NCBI GenBank assembly: GCA_013398295.1 | Contig: VZSF01002920.1 | Location: 1 to 64,000 of the forward strand | Origin: Chionis minor | Lineage: Eukaryota > Chordata > Aves > Charadriiformes > Chionididae | Direction of reading: 5' to 3' | Length of the DNA: 64,000 bases | Shown: positions 38,147 to 50,165 of the stretch, piece after piece | Numbering within the stretch: position 1 is the stretch's first letter | Layout of the letters: every line of letters starts with the position of its first letter | Notes under the pieces: model-generated | The model's database searches: none | Seen by the model: the letters and a program-made list of their open reading frames with translations, nothing else | Told to the model about the DNA's origin: nothing | Translations under genes and position numbers: made by a program

Positions 38147-41100
38147 GTAAGCAGATGGACTTCTTTAGAAATTTAGATATTAGAAACAGCCTCTTAGGAA
38201 AAATACTTTGTAAAAGTTTTTCTTGTATAAAAGCACTTACGCATTTGGTTTTTGTATTTAAGGCAACCTCTCTAAAAGGAAGTACTGTAGTCACAGTATA
38301 AAATTCTGAACCTTTCAAGAGTTAACACTGCAGTGGTTTGGTCTACTTCTGTAGCCTAACATTGTATATTTTTAATGAGGGTAATTTAGAAAGAAAGTAC
38401 AAAGAAACCATTTCCTTAAGGAAGTAGTTCATTCTGGTATTTTAATTCTCCAGGACAGCTTGTGAAATGAACTTGACAAATTTTTGTGATGTTTAAAGCT
38501 AATTAGTGTAATGGAAAGATAAACTTTCACGAGAAAGGAGCCTCAGGGCTTTTTTTGTTTCTTTATTCAAATGTAAATTCATTCAGTATAGAAATAAACC
38601 AGTCAAGTAAACTAGTCTGGCCTGGAGTTCCTAACTCCTGCATGATGCGCATTGGCCATCTCACTTTTCAGAGGTACAACACCTTCAAATATTTTCGTGA
38701 TCCAACATATAGTGCTAACTCTGTGGAGTCCTTTCAATAAAGAAACCGAGTTTTTTGAGGCACACAATGTTCCTTCAATGAATTGTTAAGTGCAATAAAT
38801 ATATAGTGGCCACAACATTGATGGTGAAAACACATGCATCCCAGACTTTCTGGATATGTAATGACAATTGTGGTGCTGACTTTATGCACATAATAGAGAG
38901 ACACAGTTGCTTATTCATTTCTTTAGCAGTTGTCTCAAGTGCCAATATTTTCACTTTGATCACTATCATCTCCACGAGAGGGGAGGGAATCTGGGGCAGG
39001 GAGCTCATGGAAAGAATCCCTCAATGGCTAAGGAGGTCTGGTGCTGCTCCCTCCCTTTGGTTTATGGAGAGCCGCATGAGAGCTTGCATTTGCTGCGTCC
39101 AGAGACAAGTTCTTGACTCAAACCAGAACAGCAAAAGGTAGAGAAGAAGCAAAGGAAAAGGCAGCCATCAGTCCAGCAAACCACAGGCTGCATGTGGCTT
39201 CAGCCTGGAGCTGGAGCTGGCGAGATGCGGTGGAGCCCTGGCAGCCTGGGAAGCGTTTCAGGCTGCCCCCAGGAAGCGAATGTTACACAGAAGCAATCGC
39301 GAATTCGGTCTGCCTCCCTTTTAGCAACCAGGGACACTTTGGAGCTGTTTTGTGTGTGATGTGGGAACTGCAGGTCCTAGCTGACTCAGGAATGGTGGGC
39401 AAATAGGCAAGGCCCCACTGATGGCAAGGTCCCACTGGAGTTAGTGCAGGGAGGATTTCACCCAGAACACCTTCGCTGAAGAACTCAGGCTGTGAAATAA
39501 ATGAGCATTCCCTAAATGCAGGCTGTAATAATACATTTTTATAATATAAATTGGTCCCTCGATCGATATAAAAATACCACGAATGTTACTGAAAGCTATG
39601 AAAACTAACATGCTGTTACCAGTTATGCACAAGTTGAAAATCTGTGGTGGTATAAACTTACTGTTTTACCTTAAGCTATTTCCTGAACAGTACAGTGGGA
39701 ATTTGGAGTGATGTTCCTCTTAAGTTATACTCTCTGACTCACAGGCCTGTTTTTCAATTGCACGTGGCCATTTACTGTTGGGTCTTTTAAAGATTACTGT
39801 ACAACTCTGCGGCCAGGGAAGATCCCTGCATAGCCAGGGAAAGATCTTTGGGTTACGCTCCACTACATATTTTCTATTAAGGACAGTACCCAGCTCTGCA
39901 GGCAGCCACAGGGGCTTGGCTTGACATGTCTCCAGACCATACACATCATCTGTGCAAACAGCTTGGGACTGCCAAGAACTTGCAGGGTTGCACTTAAGAA
40001 AACTTGATCAGGAAAATAATGTTCTTGTTTTCCTTCATAGCCCTGGAGCCACCAAGATATTTTAAACATGTTTTTGTGTCTTCAGATTTTAGACTAGACC
40101 GGAGCTTCTCATTTGACCCAGGACGTGCCCCTCAGTGATGCTCACAAACCTACAAACAAGGCACAACACCTCTGAGCTCCAGCAGTGATGTGCGTGAATG
40201 TGACAGGAAAAGGAGCTAGTGTAGTACAATGACATCCAGGCTAAATGGCTGTAGAAAAATTGGGATATCAGGCTACTAGATACTTGAGCTCTGACAGGGA
40301 CTGGGCCAGAACTGCTGTCCTGCTCCATCAAGCTGTGCAAGAGCTGTGACATTCTGGTCCGACAGAAATAACTGCTGATGCATTCAAGCCTTGTGTGTAA
40401 GCCCTTCTGTACACAGTATGAAAAATACAGTAAATATCACGGTGGAGGAAAATAGAAAGAATGGTTGTGAGTCAGAGTCACTGAGGGAGAGACACAGGTC
40501 TAGCAGACCGGGTCCCACGTGGATGCTGTAGCTATGTGTGCTCCACCTTCCACCCTGACTGCACCTGGAGATCAGGCGAGTTGTGTGTAAGGTATCTAAG
40601 AAATTCATCCTGCTTTTTTTCTTGGAAATGACTTACAAGTTCTGAATTGGGATCCCAGTCATTACGAAAGGGTTTTGTACTTGCCAGAAATGCGTATAAG
40701 CAGCTCGCCATCTGTAGGGTATGCAGAAACAATCTGCCTTGACAATTCACTACTAAGCGTGTGGGAGAGGGAAGCTACACAGTAGCATCTGTGCTTCCTG
40801 ACTAGGTAGCTGAAGTCACTAATAAAGCAGGGTGATGACTAAGAAATGATGAATAATGGATAACAATTCTCTCGTTCACCTGCAGATAGTCTTCTCTGAT
40901 GACCAGGTGTGCATGTGTACAGAGACCATTCCCTGCAACCACGCCAGGCTTGCACTACCATTCCTGAATACTGAAAAAACATGTCTGTAACTAAGACTGT
41001 TCAAAATTTAAAGGAAAGACTACAGATGTACTTACTTGTCTTTCCTCAACATGTAACTAGAACTGACTGTCCTGTTTCCTCTCAAGCTCCAAAACTGAAA

Positions 41101-44100
41101 CAGCTTAGCTCACCTCCTATTTTTTTAGTGTCCAATGCTGTGACTTTGATCAAAATATGGAGAAACATTGATAGGAACTAGAGCCTCCTCCTCTCCGCCA
41201 AATCATCTGCCCGCTCAGAGATAGCCCAGCATAATCTTGAGGATCTTTGGTTGTTGCACACTGCCCCCAAAAGCTTGAACGAGAGTGAGCATCAGAAGGG
41301 AAGAGGCTTTGTTGATCAGTTTATCACTTGGAGAAATACCAGGCGCCTAAGTGTCACCTGACCCAGAAAGTTGCCTCTTCAGAACAGTCGTCTCACACGG
41401 ATGGATGAGGGTCTGGTACAAGGACTAAAATAGGCTTCGCCCCCTTGACAAATGCCAAAGTGCTCCTATTTAAAGTCATATCTATTAGATTTTTAAAGTT
41501 GCCTGTTTTCTGCCCTGTGGGGTATAGCTTAAATTCACACAGCAGGGCCGTGCCAGTGAGCCCCCATTAATGCCAGGCTGTGCTGTGTGAGGAGCAGAGC
41601 ATGATTCAGTCCCAAAACCAGGACTGCTGTGTCTGAGGCCGCTGGTGGAGCTTGTGTGCCTCACTCAGGGCTTCATGGAGGCGCCTCCCAATCTCTGTTC
41701 CTGATTTGCCATTATAAGACTCACTTATCTTTCCTTTTCTCAAAATACCCAAATGGGGTGTGAAAATTTTATTTTCTAACCCTGTCTGTGGCAGGGAAAG
41801 GTGGTGGTGGTGCCTCCCTCTCTGTGTGACCGTTCGGTGGCCAGGGCACCTAACTCTGTCACAGGAGCTCTTGGCTCACTTCTCTTCCCAGCCTGTTCAG
41901 GGTGAATCCAGCACCCTGTGTTAGACACCAGAAAAGAGTTAGGGAATCACCAGACCAAAAAGAACAAGTGTAGGAGAGAATGAAAATAAAAGAGAAGGTG
42001 CAATCTCCTGTTCATAAGCTACTCAGGAGAGAGCCCATCTGTGCTGATGGCTTTTGAGGTACTGAATATGAATCAGTCATTTAGTAAAAGATGTAACTAT
42101 GCCTAGAAATGACAGTCAGAAACCTTCCTGCTTTCCTTGCTGTCGAGTTAGCTAATTATTAAGCTGAATTCATCATAAGCTCTATTCAGGTTCCCACTTG
42201 TTTCTCTCGCTCTCTTTTGAACCTTCATTGAATTGGTGCAAAGTGAAATGGCATCAGAAAAAGAAATGGCACCCTCTAAATATTGTCAGTAACCTCACAG
42301 TGAAGGTAGCCCTCGCTGGAGGCTTAGCTGGAGATGATGTGTCTTTTAAGCATTAGGGAAGAGAGAAAAATTCAGCCTATGTCTTTCTAATTCTCTTTCC
42401 TTCTGGGGAGGGCTCTTTGCATTCGACCTTTGTTTTAAAGAATACAAAAGGAGAAAACGTAAGGTGGAAGTAAAGTCTTTAAAATGAAGTCCCATACGCT
42501 TTTTTTGGCAGTGAGCTGCTGTTTTTGCCAGTATCCAACACCTGTGCAAGTGCTGTAAGAGTCCTTTGAGCATGCCTAGGGGAATATACCTTCCAATCAA
42601 ATGCCGGATTTTGGCCTTAGCCTGAGAAAAGTGCTGAGTTTCTCAGCATTGGCAAGGTGGTGATTCTGGGTGTGTGGGAAAGGGGAAGTTTAGGTGCCTC
42701 AGGAACTTCAGTTATGAAATTATCAGTGTCATTGGACTTCACACACCTGGAAGACTAGGTGAGCTTTAAGGGTCACACTCTTGGTTTTGATTATTCTATA
42801 TCCATACAAATTAGACACAAAGTGCTGAAATCCCTTTGTGGATTTGAATCTAAACGATTTCTAAAAGTAACAAAAGAAAGATGTAGAATATGAGGAAATA
42901 AAAACTGAATTTACTCACTCCTGATCAAGCACCCTAACTCCCAAAGCAAATTACTTAGAAAATCGTTATTTTGGGGTTTGTTCAGGTCTTAGTTTATACA
43001 GCAATGCTAAATATCTATTAATTGTTTATTTTAACTGTCTGAAAAGGTTTCTTTAATTTGTTAATGAGATCTGAACTATGTCAGTACTAAATCACTCGAC
43101 CATCATGTGTGTAATGTAGTATCACAGTCCAGCCTTTGTATCTGGGTAATCATCCTAAAAATGCTTTGCAGATGAGGAAAGCCTGGGAACCTTCATCGCC
43201 AAGCGGTCAGGCTGCATTTCACATTCTGTTAACATTTGATGTTTTTATATTTAGTTCACATACTTTTTTTTTTTTTTTACTGATAAATTAATTCCCATAG
43301 GAAAAAAACCTCCACCGTTTCCCACATGAAAGTAACACCTGCATCCCACACCACTATCCTTTTATAAAACTAGCACCGGGTAATATACTTTGAAGAGTAA
43401 TGACATTCTCTAAAGACTGCTCGGATGATCAGCAACAGCACGAACTTCAGGCGAGACCAATTATACTTTATATCACCCTGAAAATGGCATGAAAGCAAGC
43501 TACGCTCTTTCAGACTTCTGCGGGTTTTCCTGCAATGTTGTGTCCAACCTTTAGTTAAGTGTCAAAGTCACTGCTTGCTCTGACTTCTCTGTAATTGTCT
43601 TCGACTCTTCAGCAGATTCACCCTTTCCCATGGCATTTATTTGTGCCTTCTTTTATAACTCTTGGGCCACGAATGTTTCACGAATGGGGACTACTTAACT
43701 ATGCATTGGTAAATCAACAGGCCCACTTACACAGTGAAATAAATTATTTAGTAATAATTAATAATAATTATATGGTTCTTCCACTCTATCATTTTGCTTT
43801 CTAAGGTGTCACCACCATACTGTGATAATTTGTCTGGTCTTTTGGATTGTTTTCTCCTAAAAAGAGGTGAAAAGATTGTATCAAAGACCATCACTAACTT
43901 TTTAAAGGAATTTGCCATTTCTTCATCAAATTGAGAAATATTGTTATGTCAAAACAAGCACTGATCAGGAATTACTTTCTAATCAATTATTGCAGATAGT
44001 AATGCTTTTAGAAGTAATTGATCATGCCTTTAAACTTGGGGGTGGAAGAAGATCTTTGCTCCATATTTTCCAAGATTTAATTGCATTTTTCTAGGCACAA

Positions 44101-46414
44101 TATTCATGGTCTCAGGGAATGGCTTTAAGACACTTGCAAGGTACATTGCTGTGCTGTTGGCAAGACACCAGTGACTCCTGTTCCACACGTAGCGTGTGCT
44201 CTGGTAGAGCTGTGTTACGGCTATTGCTACAGGTCCACTGCTTAGTGGTGCACCTCTAAAAGTGGACATGGTTAAGTCAGTATGCAAATATGTGGGTTTT
44301 TTTCCCCATTTGGCACTATGTAGCACTGGGAGAGACTTGCTTTTCAAAGATATGTTTCCTGGAATAATGGCATTCATGCTGGTAGAAACAGCAGCTCCAT
44401 AACTGTATTGGCATGGCTAAAGCAGCGCACCTGCCTAAAGCCTACCGGCTGCAATTAGACACCGTAAGGGTGATCCAACAATGTGTGATCATACTTATCA
44501 TCGGTTGCCAGGAATGGTGCCTACGTAGGTATGGTAGTCATTCAAAGATAAAACAGCTCATTCAATTCTTACTCCACCAGTTTGGTCGGAGGACCCGTTA
44601 TATGCAACCTATGCAAACCTTTGGAGATACACAGAAGAGCTTTCTAAACTAAATAGCAATTTTATTGTGAAGAATTTGCCAATGTTTCCTCTGGGGAAAA
44701 AAAATAAATAAAAATGATGCCTATATCCTAGTCCTTTTTTATTTTTGTATCTTTGGTTTCCTGATGTCTGGTTTTGGCCTCCTTTTTTAGACGGATCTGG
44801 TGAATACCATCGGTGAAAGTGCAGCTTTGGGAGCAGCTGGAGTTGTTCTCTGGGGCAGCATGCAATACGCCAGCTCAAAGGTAGGTCATATTAGTTTATT
44901 AGTATTAAGGAACCACCTCAATACTTCTTCTCTGCCACCACACCCTCCGTAGCACCTATCTTTATCGATGCCATCAGCCAGTGACTGAGGACGATGTCTC
45001 AGTACTACTTTCAGGTACCATTAGTTCTATAGTTTCGTAAGGCTGAGAAGTGCCGTTACTTCAGAGCACATTGCTTTGGGCAGGTTGTTCATAGCATCAT
45101 GGAATAATGAGTCCAGGTTATAAGAAAGACAGGTTTTAAAGTGATAACAGACAAATACAAGCACAGCTTGTTTTACAGTGTTCTTCTTTGTAGCTATGGT
45201 GGTTTGTACAGATCCACAGAGAAGGAATGGAGTCTGGAGGGATCTGGTCACTGGTGTGGAAATGGCACATAGAAAATAATGTTACCATAAGAAAAGGCCT
45301 AGTCCTCCCAGGTTCTTCAGGCTTTCATAAACAATCCTTCTTAAAGTGGTGGAGGAGGCAGGAGGCCGCACTGGGATTTCACAGGAGGCAGGGCAGGCAG
45401 CCCCGCTCCTGAACCTGGGCTGGGCTGGGCTTTGGTGCCCACTCTACAGCCTGCTGTCCTCCTCCTGAAGCCTCTGGCAAAGCATCACTGACCTGGGCAG
45501 ATGAAGAGGGAAATCTGAACGGGAACTTTCTAGCTGCAATTGCAGCAACTTCTGTGCTGGCTTCTGAAATTGGTGCGGCTCCTTGTAAACTGAAGGAGTT
45601 GCAGAGATCAGGACCAAAGTGGTGACTCAATATGTGCCTTAAAACCTAGTAGTCCCATGTGCTGCTCCAGAAGTTACCAGCTGTTACTTAAGGAACTAGT
45701 GAGTCTCATATTACCATATAAACTCTTTTTCTGTTTACTAGGACTCCTCCCTAGTCTAATACTAGGCCCAAATAGACAATATAGTAAAGGTTAGTATTTT
45801 GCTAATCTTACCCATGGAAGTAAACTCACTTGAACAGTAGATTACTACAGTATGTAAATCCAACAAGATTGGTGTCAACAGTTTACTTTAGCCAAGAACA
45901 GTTTTGTGCTAACATCTTAGATATAAGACATTCAGAGGCAATGTTAGCTGCTGAGAAATGTGTCATGGTCTTTTATTATCTACAGGAGAGCTGTTCAACT
46001 GTGAAAAGGTACATTGATGGACCCTTAGGACATTACGTCATTAATGTGACCTCAGCAGCCAAACTCTGTAGCAAAGTCCTGTGCAAGAAGAATGGAAGAT
46101 GTATCCGCAAAAACAGCGACTCTTCTGCTTACCTCCATTTGTCACCTGCTAATTTTAAGATCCGAGCCCGTCACTCAGAGAGGGGCCCCAGGTTCCAGGT
46201 GACTGGTGAACCCAGCCTGGAGAGTATTGAAGCCATGAGGCAGAGATTCATGTGTCAGTGTTACCAGGGCTGGACAGGAATATTCTGTGAATTGCCTGAC
46301 CAAAGGCTAATGGAGCACTGGGTTCACATTGTGTTCAGCAGATCAAGCAAACAGAAGTTTTACCTCTTCCTCTTAGGAGCCGTGCAACTTATTCTGCTTT
46401 ATACTGCCCACTAA
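37229..46414 (+). CDS. Hyaluronidase (GH56), probable GPI-anchored or secreted enzyme, three coding exons
   Basis: Spliced CDS: 37229-38146, 44791-44880 and 45986-46414, all introns phase 0, 478 codons, close to the usual 470-510 of the family. The product should be an endo-beta-N-acetylhexosaminidase cutting hyaluronan at the cell surface or outside the cell. Seen: a short hydrophobic leader (about residues 7-19); the GH56 active-site motif LAVIDWENWRPQW with Asp132 and Glu134 (predicted proton donor); GYYLYPDCYNYDY near 203-215; ALYPSIYLD near 246-254; cysteines 46, 210, 226 and 339 matching the two catalytic-domain disulfides; an EGF-like module with Cys 364, 369, 375, 426, 428 and 437; and a hydrophobic tail (461-475) after a Ser/Lys-rich stretch, typical of a GPI signal. 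N-glycosylation sequons lie at Asn 66, 73, 102, 146, 152, 187 and 356. The position beside a HYAL4 relic places it in the SPAM1-HYAL4 cluster, but many residues look HYAL2-like, so no symbol is given. Nothing suggests it is broken. Confidence 0.93.
38147..44790 (+). other. Intron 1 of the intact hyaluronidase (6.6 kb)
   Basis: GT at 38147 and AG at 44789-44790. No CR1, LTR or exon-like segment was recognised in it; a 15-base T run lies at 43264-43278. Short open frames inside have no coding character. Confidence 0.85.
44791..44880 (+). CDS. Coding exon 2 of the intact hyaluronidase (90 bp)
   Basis: Thirty codons between a pyrimidine-rich acceptor (CCTTTTTTAG) and a donor GTAGGT. The exon carries the family hallmark IGESAALGAAGVVLWG, the last strand region of the TIM barrel. 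A 90-bp phase-0 exon here is the usual structure of this hyaluronidase subgroup. Confidence 0.93.
44881..45985 (+). other. Intron 2 of the intact hyaluronidase (1.1 kb)
   Basis: Starts GTAGGT and ends TATCTACAG. It includes a GC-richer patch around 45350-45480. No repeat or gene was recognised. Confidence 0.85.
45986..46414 (+). CDS. Coding exon 3 of the intact hyaluronidase: EGF-like module and C-terminal tail
   Basis: The acceptor is TTATCTACAG; the exon encodes residues 337-478 and ends in TAA at 46412-46414. It holds Cys339 (expected partner of Cys46), the sequon NVT at 356, the EGF-like pattern C-x4-C-x5-C then C-x-C-x8-C, and a terminal hydrophobic segment FYLFLLGAVQLILLY with no cytoplasmic domain after it, as expected of a GPI attachment signal. 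The GPI call is an inference from composition; a secreted or transmembrane form is possible. Confidence 0.92.
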   Translation, partial: ESCSTVKRYIDGPLGHYVINVTSAAKLCSKVLCKKNGRCIRKNSDSSAYLHLSPANFKIRARHSERGPRFQVTGEPSLESIEAMRQRFMCQCYQGWTGIFCELPDQRLMEHWVHIVFSRSSKQKFYLFLLGAVQLILLYTAH

Positions 46415-46678
46415 AGTCTTCTGAGGCATTGCAAGGAAATAAGAAATGGTGCCACTAAGACTTCTGCTCCTTAGCAAGCTTTCGTTACGAAGGGAAAACG
46501 CATTGTTGATTAAGTAGTTTAATTCTGTTTTCTTCATTTTCCACTCCTGGAACTGCTTCAGACATTAAACATTTTGAAAGCAGACCCCTCTTTTTACCAG
46601 CTCCTTTACTCTTAACTCATGTTTTACTCACACGTTCAACAGATAAATCTTCTGCTGCAACAGCAGAAGATTTACTCA

Positions 46679-46684
46679 AATAAA
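46679..46684 (+). promoter_or_regulatory. Candidate polyadenylation signal AATAAA of the intact hyaluronidase
   Basis: The first canonical AATAAA downstream of the stop codon, about 265 bases after it. A weaker variant, ATTAAA, occurs earlier at 46564-46569. Which one is used cannot be told from sequence. Confidence 0.4.
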
Positions 46685-48009
46685 CAAATTGAAAAAACCT
46701 GTACAACAATTCATCCACACAGAAGCTTAAAGAAACACAGAGCCTCTTTGTTTTTGGGGCTGGATGACTTAACATATGTCAATGACGAGAGTTGTCATGT
46801 GGACCAGGGATCACAAACCATTCACTGCAGCTCTTGCTGAAGTCAAATGGCATGTTCTGTGAGGAGCAGCACTGTGCCCAGATCCACATACACTGCAACT
46901 CACTGATCCCACTGCTTCTGCATAGACAATGTGATGAGTAAAGAGTTATGCATCAGTGCACGCTTTAAAAAAATGCATATTTCTGCATTTCAAGGCCTAA
47001 TTTTATTGATGTTACTTCTAGAGGTATCAGTATTTCCAGCGGTAGTTTTGTGCCATCCATTTCAAAGGTACTGCTTGACTGAAAATCTCTGCAATTGCCA
47101 GTCAATGGGTCAAATGTGCATTTTCCCACAGTGCCAGCCAACCAGCAGAACGTACACGTGTTCAGGGAGCGCTGAGAGCAGCACTGGCAGCTCACAGTCA
47201 GTGGTCCTGCTCTGGGGGGTGATGGGAGAGCGCTTCTCCTCTTGCTCTGACCCCTTGGGAAGCCGTCAGCCTTGCTGGTTGGCATCACTGCTGCTTCTGG
47301 GGCCGTTGAGGGTCCTTGCCTTCTACTCTGCTAACTCTGCGCTCCTACTGCTCTTGCACAGTCACCCAAGTGAGCTGGCTGGTCAGCAACAGGGAGACTG
47401 GAGCAGGCTGACAGACCCCACCGCCAACATGCCTCTGCCTCATGCAGGGGAGGAGAAGATGAAGAACTCTACTCATTGGCAACATTTTGGCTTGCAGCCT
47501 TCGGCTTCAGATGGGGACCTCTTTGGAGGTGATGTAGCTTAAAGAACCACTGATTATTGGTTAATTTAGCAACCATAACATGCCATCCTGTGAGGTGGTG
47601 GCATGTCCATTTGCAGTTATTTGTTGATCCATGTTCATGTGTGAGCATATAGATTTCATCAAAGACCTATCTGTCTTCCAGACAGCCCTTCAATGTAACA
47701 AACAATGAATGCCTTCATTGAACTGATGATAAAACCAAGAAATTCCCTACATCTCTCTCTGACTTAGGGTTAAATAATATATGGGGGGAGGGCTTTCATA
47801 GGTGTTGAACTGAGTATCGTTCCAGAGCATGGACACAGAAATTAGTAAGAAGCCCACATGTCGGTTTGAAACACTTTTTTCACCCTGACTAGTGTCTGTA
47901 TTGATCATTTGTGGCCAGACTTCATTGCCTACATTAGACGCTATCCTATTCCTGTAGCATTTTGGTTAAAAACAACAAGGCTATATGGAGAGGATACTCA
48001 ACTGAGTGA

Positions 48010-48250
48010 GGAAGTCTGAATCTGGCCCTTAGCCAGGCCCCTTTCTTGATACTGCCTACATTATTTTAAACATTAACATGTCTCTATGCATTATAACCCG
48101 CTGGTGTGTTCTTTGTAACCTCCTGTTATCTCTGAATGTTTCTTCATGATAACTCCACAAAAAAGCTTTCTTTGGTTTGCCAGGGCCAGATTCACAGCTG
48201 CTGTGAACTGCAATGTTCCAATTCGCTCGAGCCAAAGACCCAGTTCATAA
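48010..48250 (+). repeat. Ancient amniote repeat fragments
   Basis: GTCTGAATCTGGCCCTTAG (about 48014-48032) and CAGGGCCAGATTCACAGCTGC (about 48180-48200) match the termini of old archosaur/turtle interspersed repeats ('GAATCTGGCCC' and 'GGCCAGATTCTCAGCTG'). Decayed; family unresolved. Confidence 0.35.
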
Positions 48251-49081
48251 CAGACCTGCAGTGGATATGTTAAGGCTGCAATGATCCCTTTAAACCTAGA
48301 CATGGAAATGGGACTGACTTCAGTTAAGCAAAGACTTAATGCCAGCTATAGTGAGACACTCTGTAATGACATGTGCTGAGAAGGTATAGGAGAGCTTTAC
48401 CATTAACCTTTTGCTTTGTAGTGCATCATGGCAATGGATGACAGCAAAAGTGAAGGTAAAAAACTTCATTATTTTTGTGTGGGAGAGAATGGATTAAAAT
48501 TAAAGTTTAGAAAAACAGGCAATTTTTAGGGACTATGCCTTTAGACTGAAGCTAGGGTGCTTACCTTTTCAAAATTTTTTTATTGATTATATATATTCTG
48601 CTTTAGCTCCTTTTTTCAGTTCAGAGTTTGCTAAACTTCAAGAGGAACTTACACATACTTTAGTATATTGAAAGCATAGAAGCTATTAGCCCATTTTTGC
48701 TAAACACCTGTCACCAGTGTAGGTCTATATTTAAACTGGATGCTCCTGCTTTGTGTATTGCTGTCCTGTGTTCTGAAACCAGGGATGATGTGAAAATGCT
48801 CTAATATGCACTTATTGTGTCAGCGAAATGTGTTTTTAAAATATTGTGTGTTGCTTTGTAAAGTGTTTCCATTATTTCTATAGGCGTATGACAATGAACT
48901 GTGTAGAGACATATTCACACAATTTATTTGAATAGAATAAATTTGGTTAAAATGACTTAAAGTCTTCATCAGCTAAATTTCTGGTACTTTGTGAGAAGTT
49001 TATACAAACAGTACTAATGCTGTGGGTGAAGTGGCAATATTGCTGACTCAGTCTATGATGTATATTCTCTGTTAGGATATA

Positions 49082-49184
49082 CTGACAGAGCCCTACTAAA
49101 GTCCGTAGAGCTCTGTCAGATTATGTCGAGTGTAAATTTGTGCAGTGGCTCTTCTTCTTAAGTGAATCATTTTGATTCACTTAA
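49082..49184. repeat. Two adjacent perfect inverted repeats (hairpins)
   Basis: Hairpin 1: CTGACAGAGC (49082-49091) pairs with GCTCTGTCAG (49110-49119), loop 18 bases. Hairpin 2: TTAAGTGAATCA (49158-49169) pairs with TGATTCACTTAA (49173-49184), loop TTT. They are 38 bases apart. Function unknown; could be repeat-derived. Confidence 0.7.
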
Positions 49185-49604
49185 TCCAGGTCTGAACAGT
49201 GAAATCAAATTCAAAGGAATAGGCTTTCTTGCAAAGCCCAGCTACCTGGAAGGTAGGGGAAATGTATCTTTTTTATTTCTTCCCTACTTCATTGATCCTC
49301 CCAAACAGTATCCTGTAGTTACAATCTTGACAATTTATTTCTTTATATGTGCACTTCTGTCTTTGATGGTACTTTGGATCAAATCAAACTGCAGATGTTA
49401 CTGTAGTACACACAATAAATAGCAAGTAGAGAAATCTTTGCAAAGTGTATCTTTCATTACAGCCTATTTAATATTGTTGTAGGTCTCGCCTGATCATTCT
49501 GGTACAAATAATTTTACAAAGATTTTTTTTCTTGTCTAGTTGTACGGTCCAGTCTTTGGAGCGATATGATCCAATTTCTGTCTGTGTTAGAATTATTTGG
49601 AGAA

Positions 49605-50165
49605 GTGTTGTTGTTTGAGAAACCCACAACAATTTATTGTCATTTAGACGACTAATCTATCACCCGATGACCCCTCCCCACCAAGGAAGGGGAATTGGGA
49701 CAAAAACAAGTAAACCCAGGGGCTGAAAGATAAACAGATTTAATAGGATAAGACTAGATAATTAACAGTATTAACACTAAAGAACCAATATTGATCCCAA
49801 AACCAATAATAAATACGCAAGTATTATACTCAGCCAACTATGTCAGTCAGAAGCCGTGCACTCCCAGCATTGGACAGCCAATGTCGAACACTGCAAGTGC
49901 TGCAGCTTCGGGAGGAAGGGAAGGACTCAGGAGTCTGGCACCAGGACAAGAAGTCCTCTGGTCGCTGCCATCAAGGGAGAGAGAGCTTTGAAGAAAACTT
50001 TCTAATTTATGTATTGAATGTGATGTTCACGGTATGAAATAATCCTGTTGGCCAGCTTGGGTCAAGTGCCCGGGTCTCGCTCCTCTCCATACCTCCATCT
50101 GGCTTGAAAACACTGAGACCTTGAGACCAACACACCATAGCTGGCTATAAAGTAAATATTTTCAC
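49605..50165 (-). mobile_element. Decayed LTR / endogenous-retrovirus fragment
   Basis: The reverse complement of 49655-49760 gives CCTATTAAATCTGTTTATCT, TCAGCCCCTGGGTTT and GTCCCAATTCCCCTTCC, close in order to the TATTAAACTGTC...TCAGCCC...CTCTTGTCCC part of the LTR at 21.4 kb. At about 50030-50090, GAAATAATCCTGTTGGCCAG and TTGGGTCAAGTGCCCGGG recall bird ERV LTRs. The remainder is unrecognised and boundaries are approximate. No viral coding frame is visible. Confidence 0.5.

Larger units (their letters stand above)
46685..49604. other. 3' flank of the intact hyaluronidase, no second gene established
   Basis: Holds a GC-richer open frame (46934-47542), an old repeat core near 48180, and two hairpins at 49082-49184. 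None shows a recognised coding domain. Confidence 0.5.

Noticed and set aside
49162..49422. 86-codon frame with a hydrophobic segment and Cys-rich end
   Set aside because: The start codon lies inside the inverted repeat and the hydrophobic run comes from T-rich DNA; no family was recognised.
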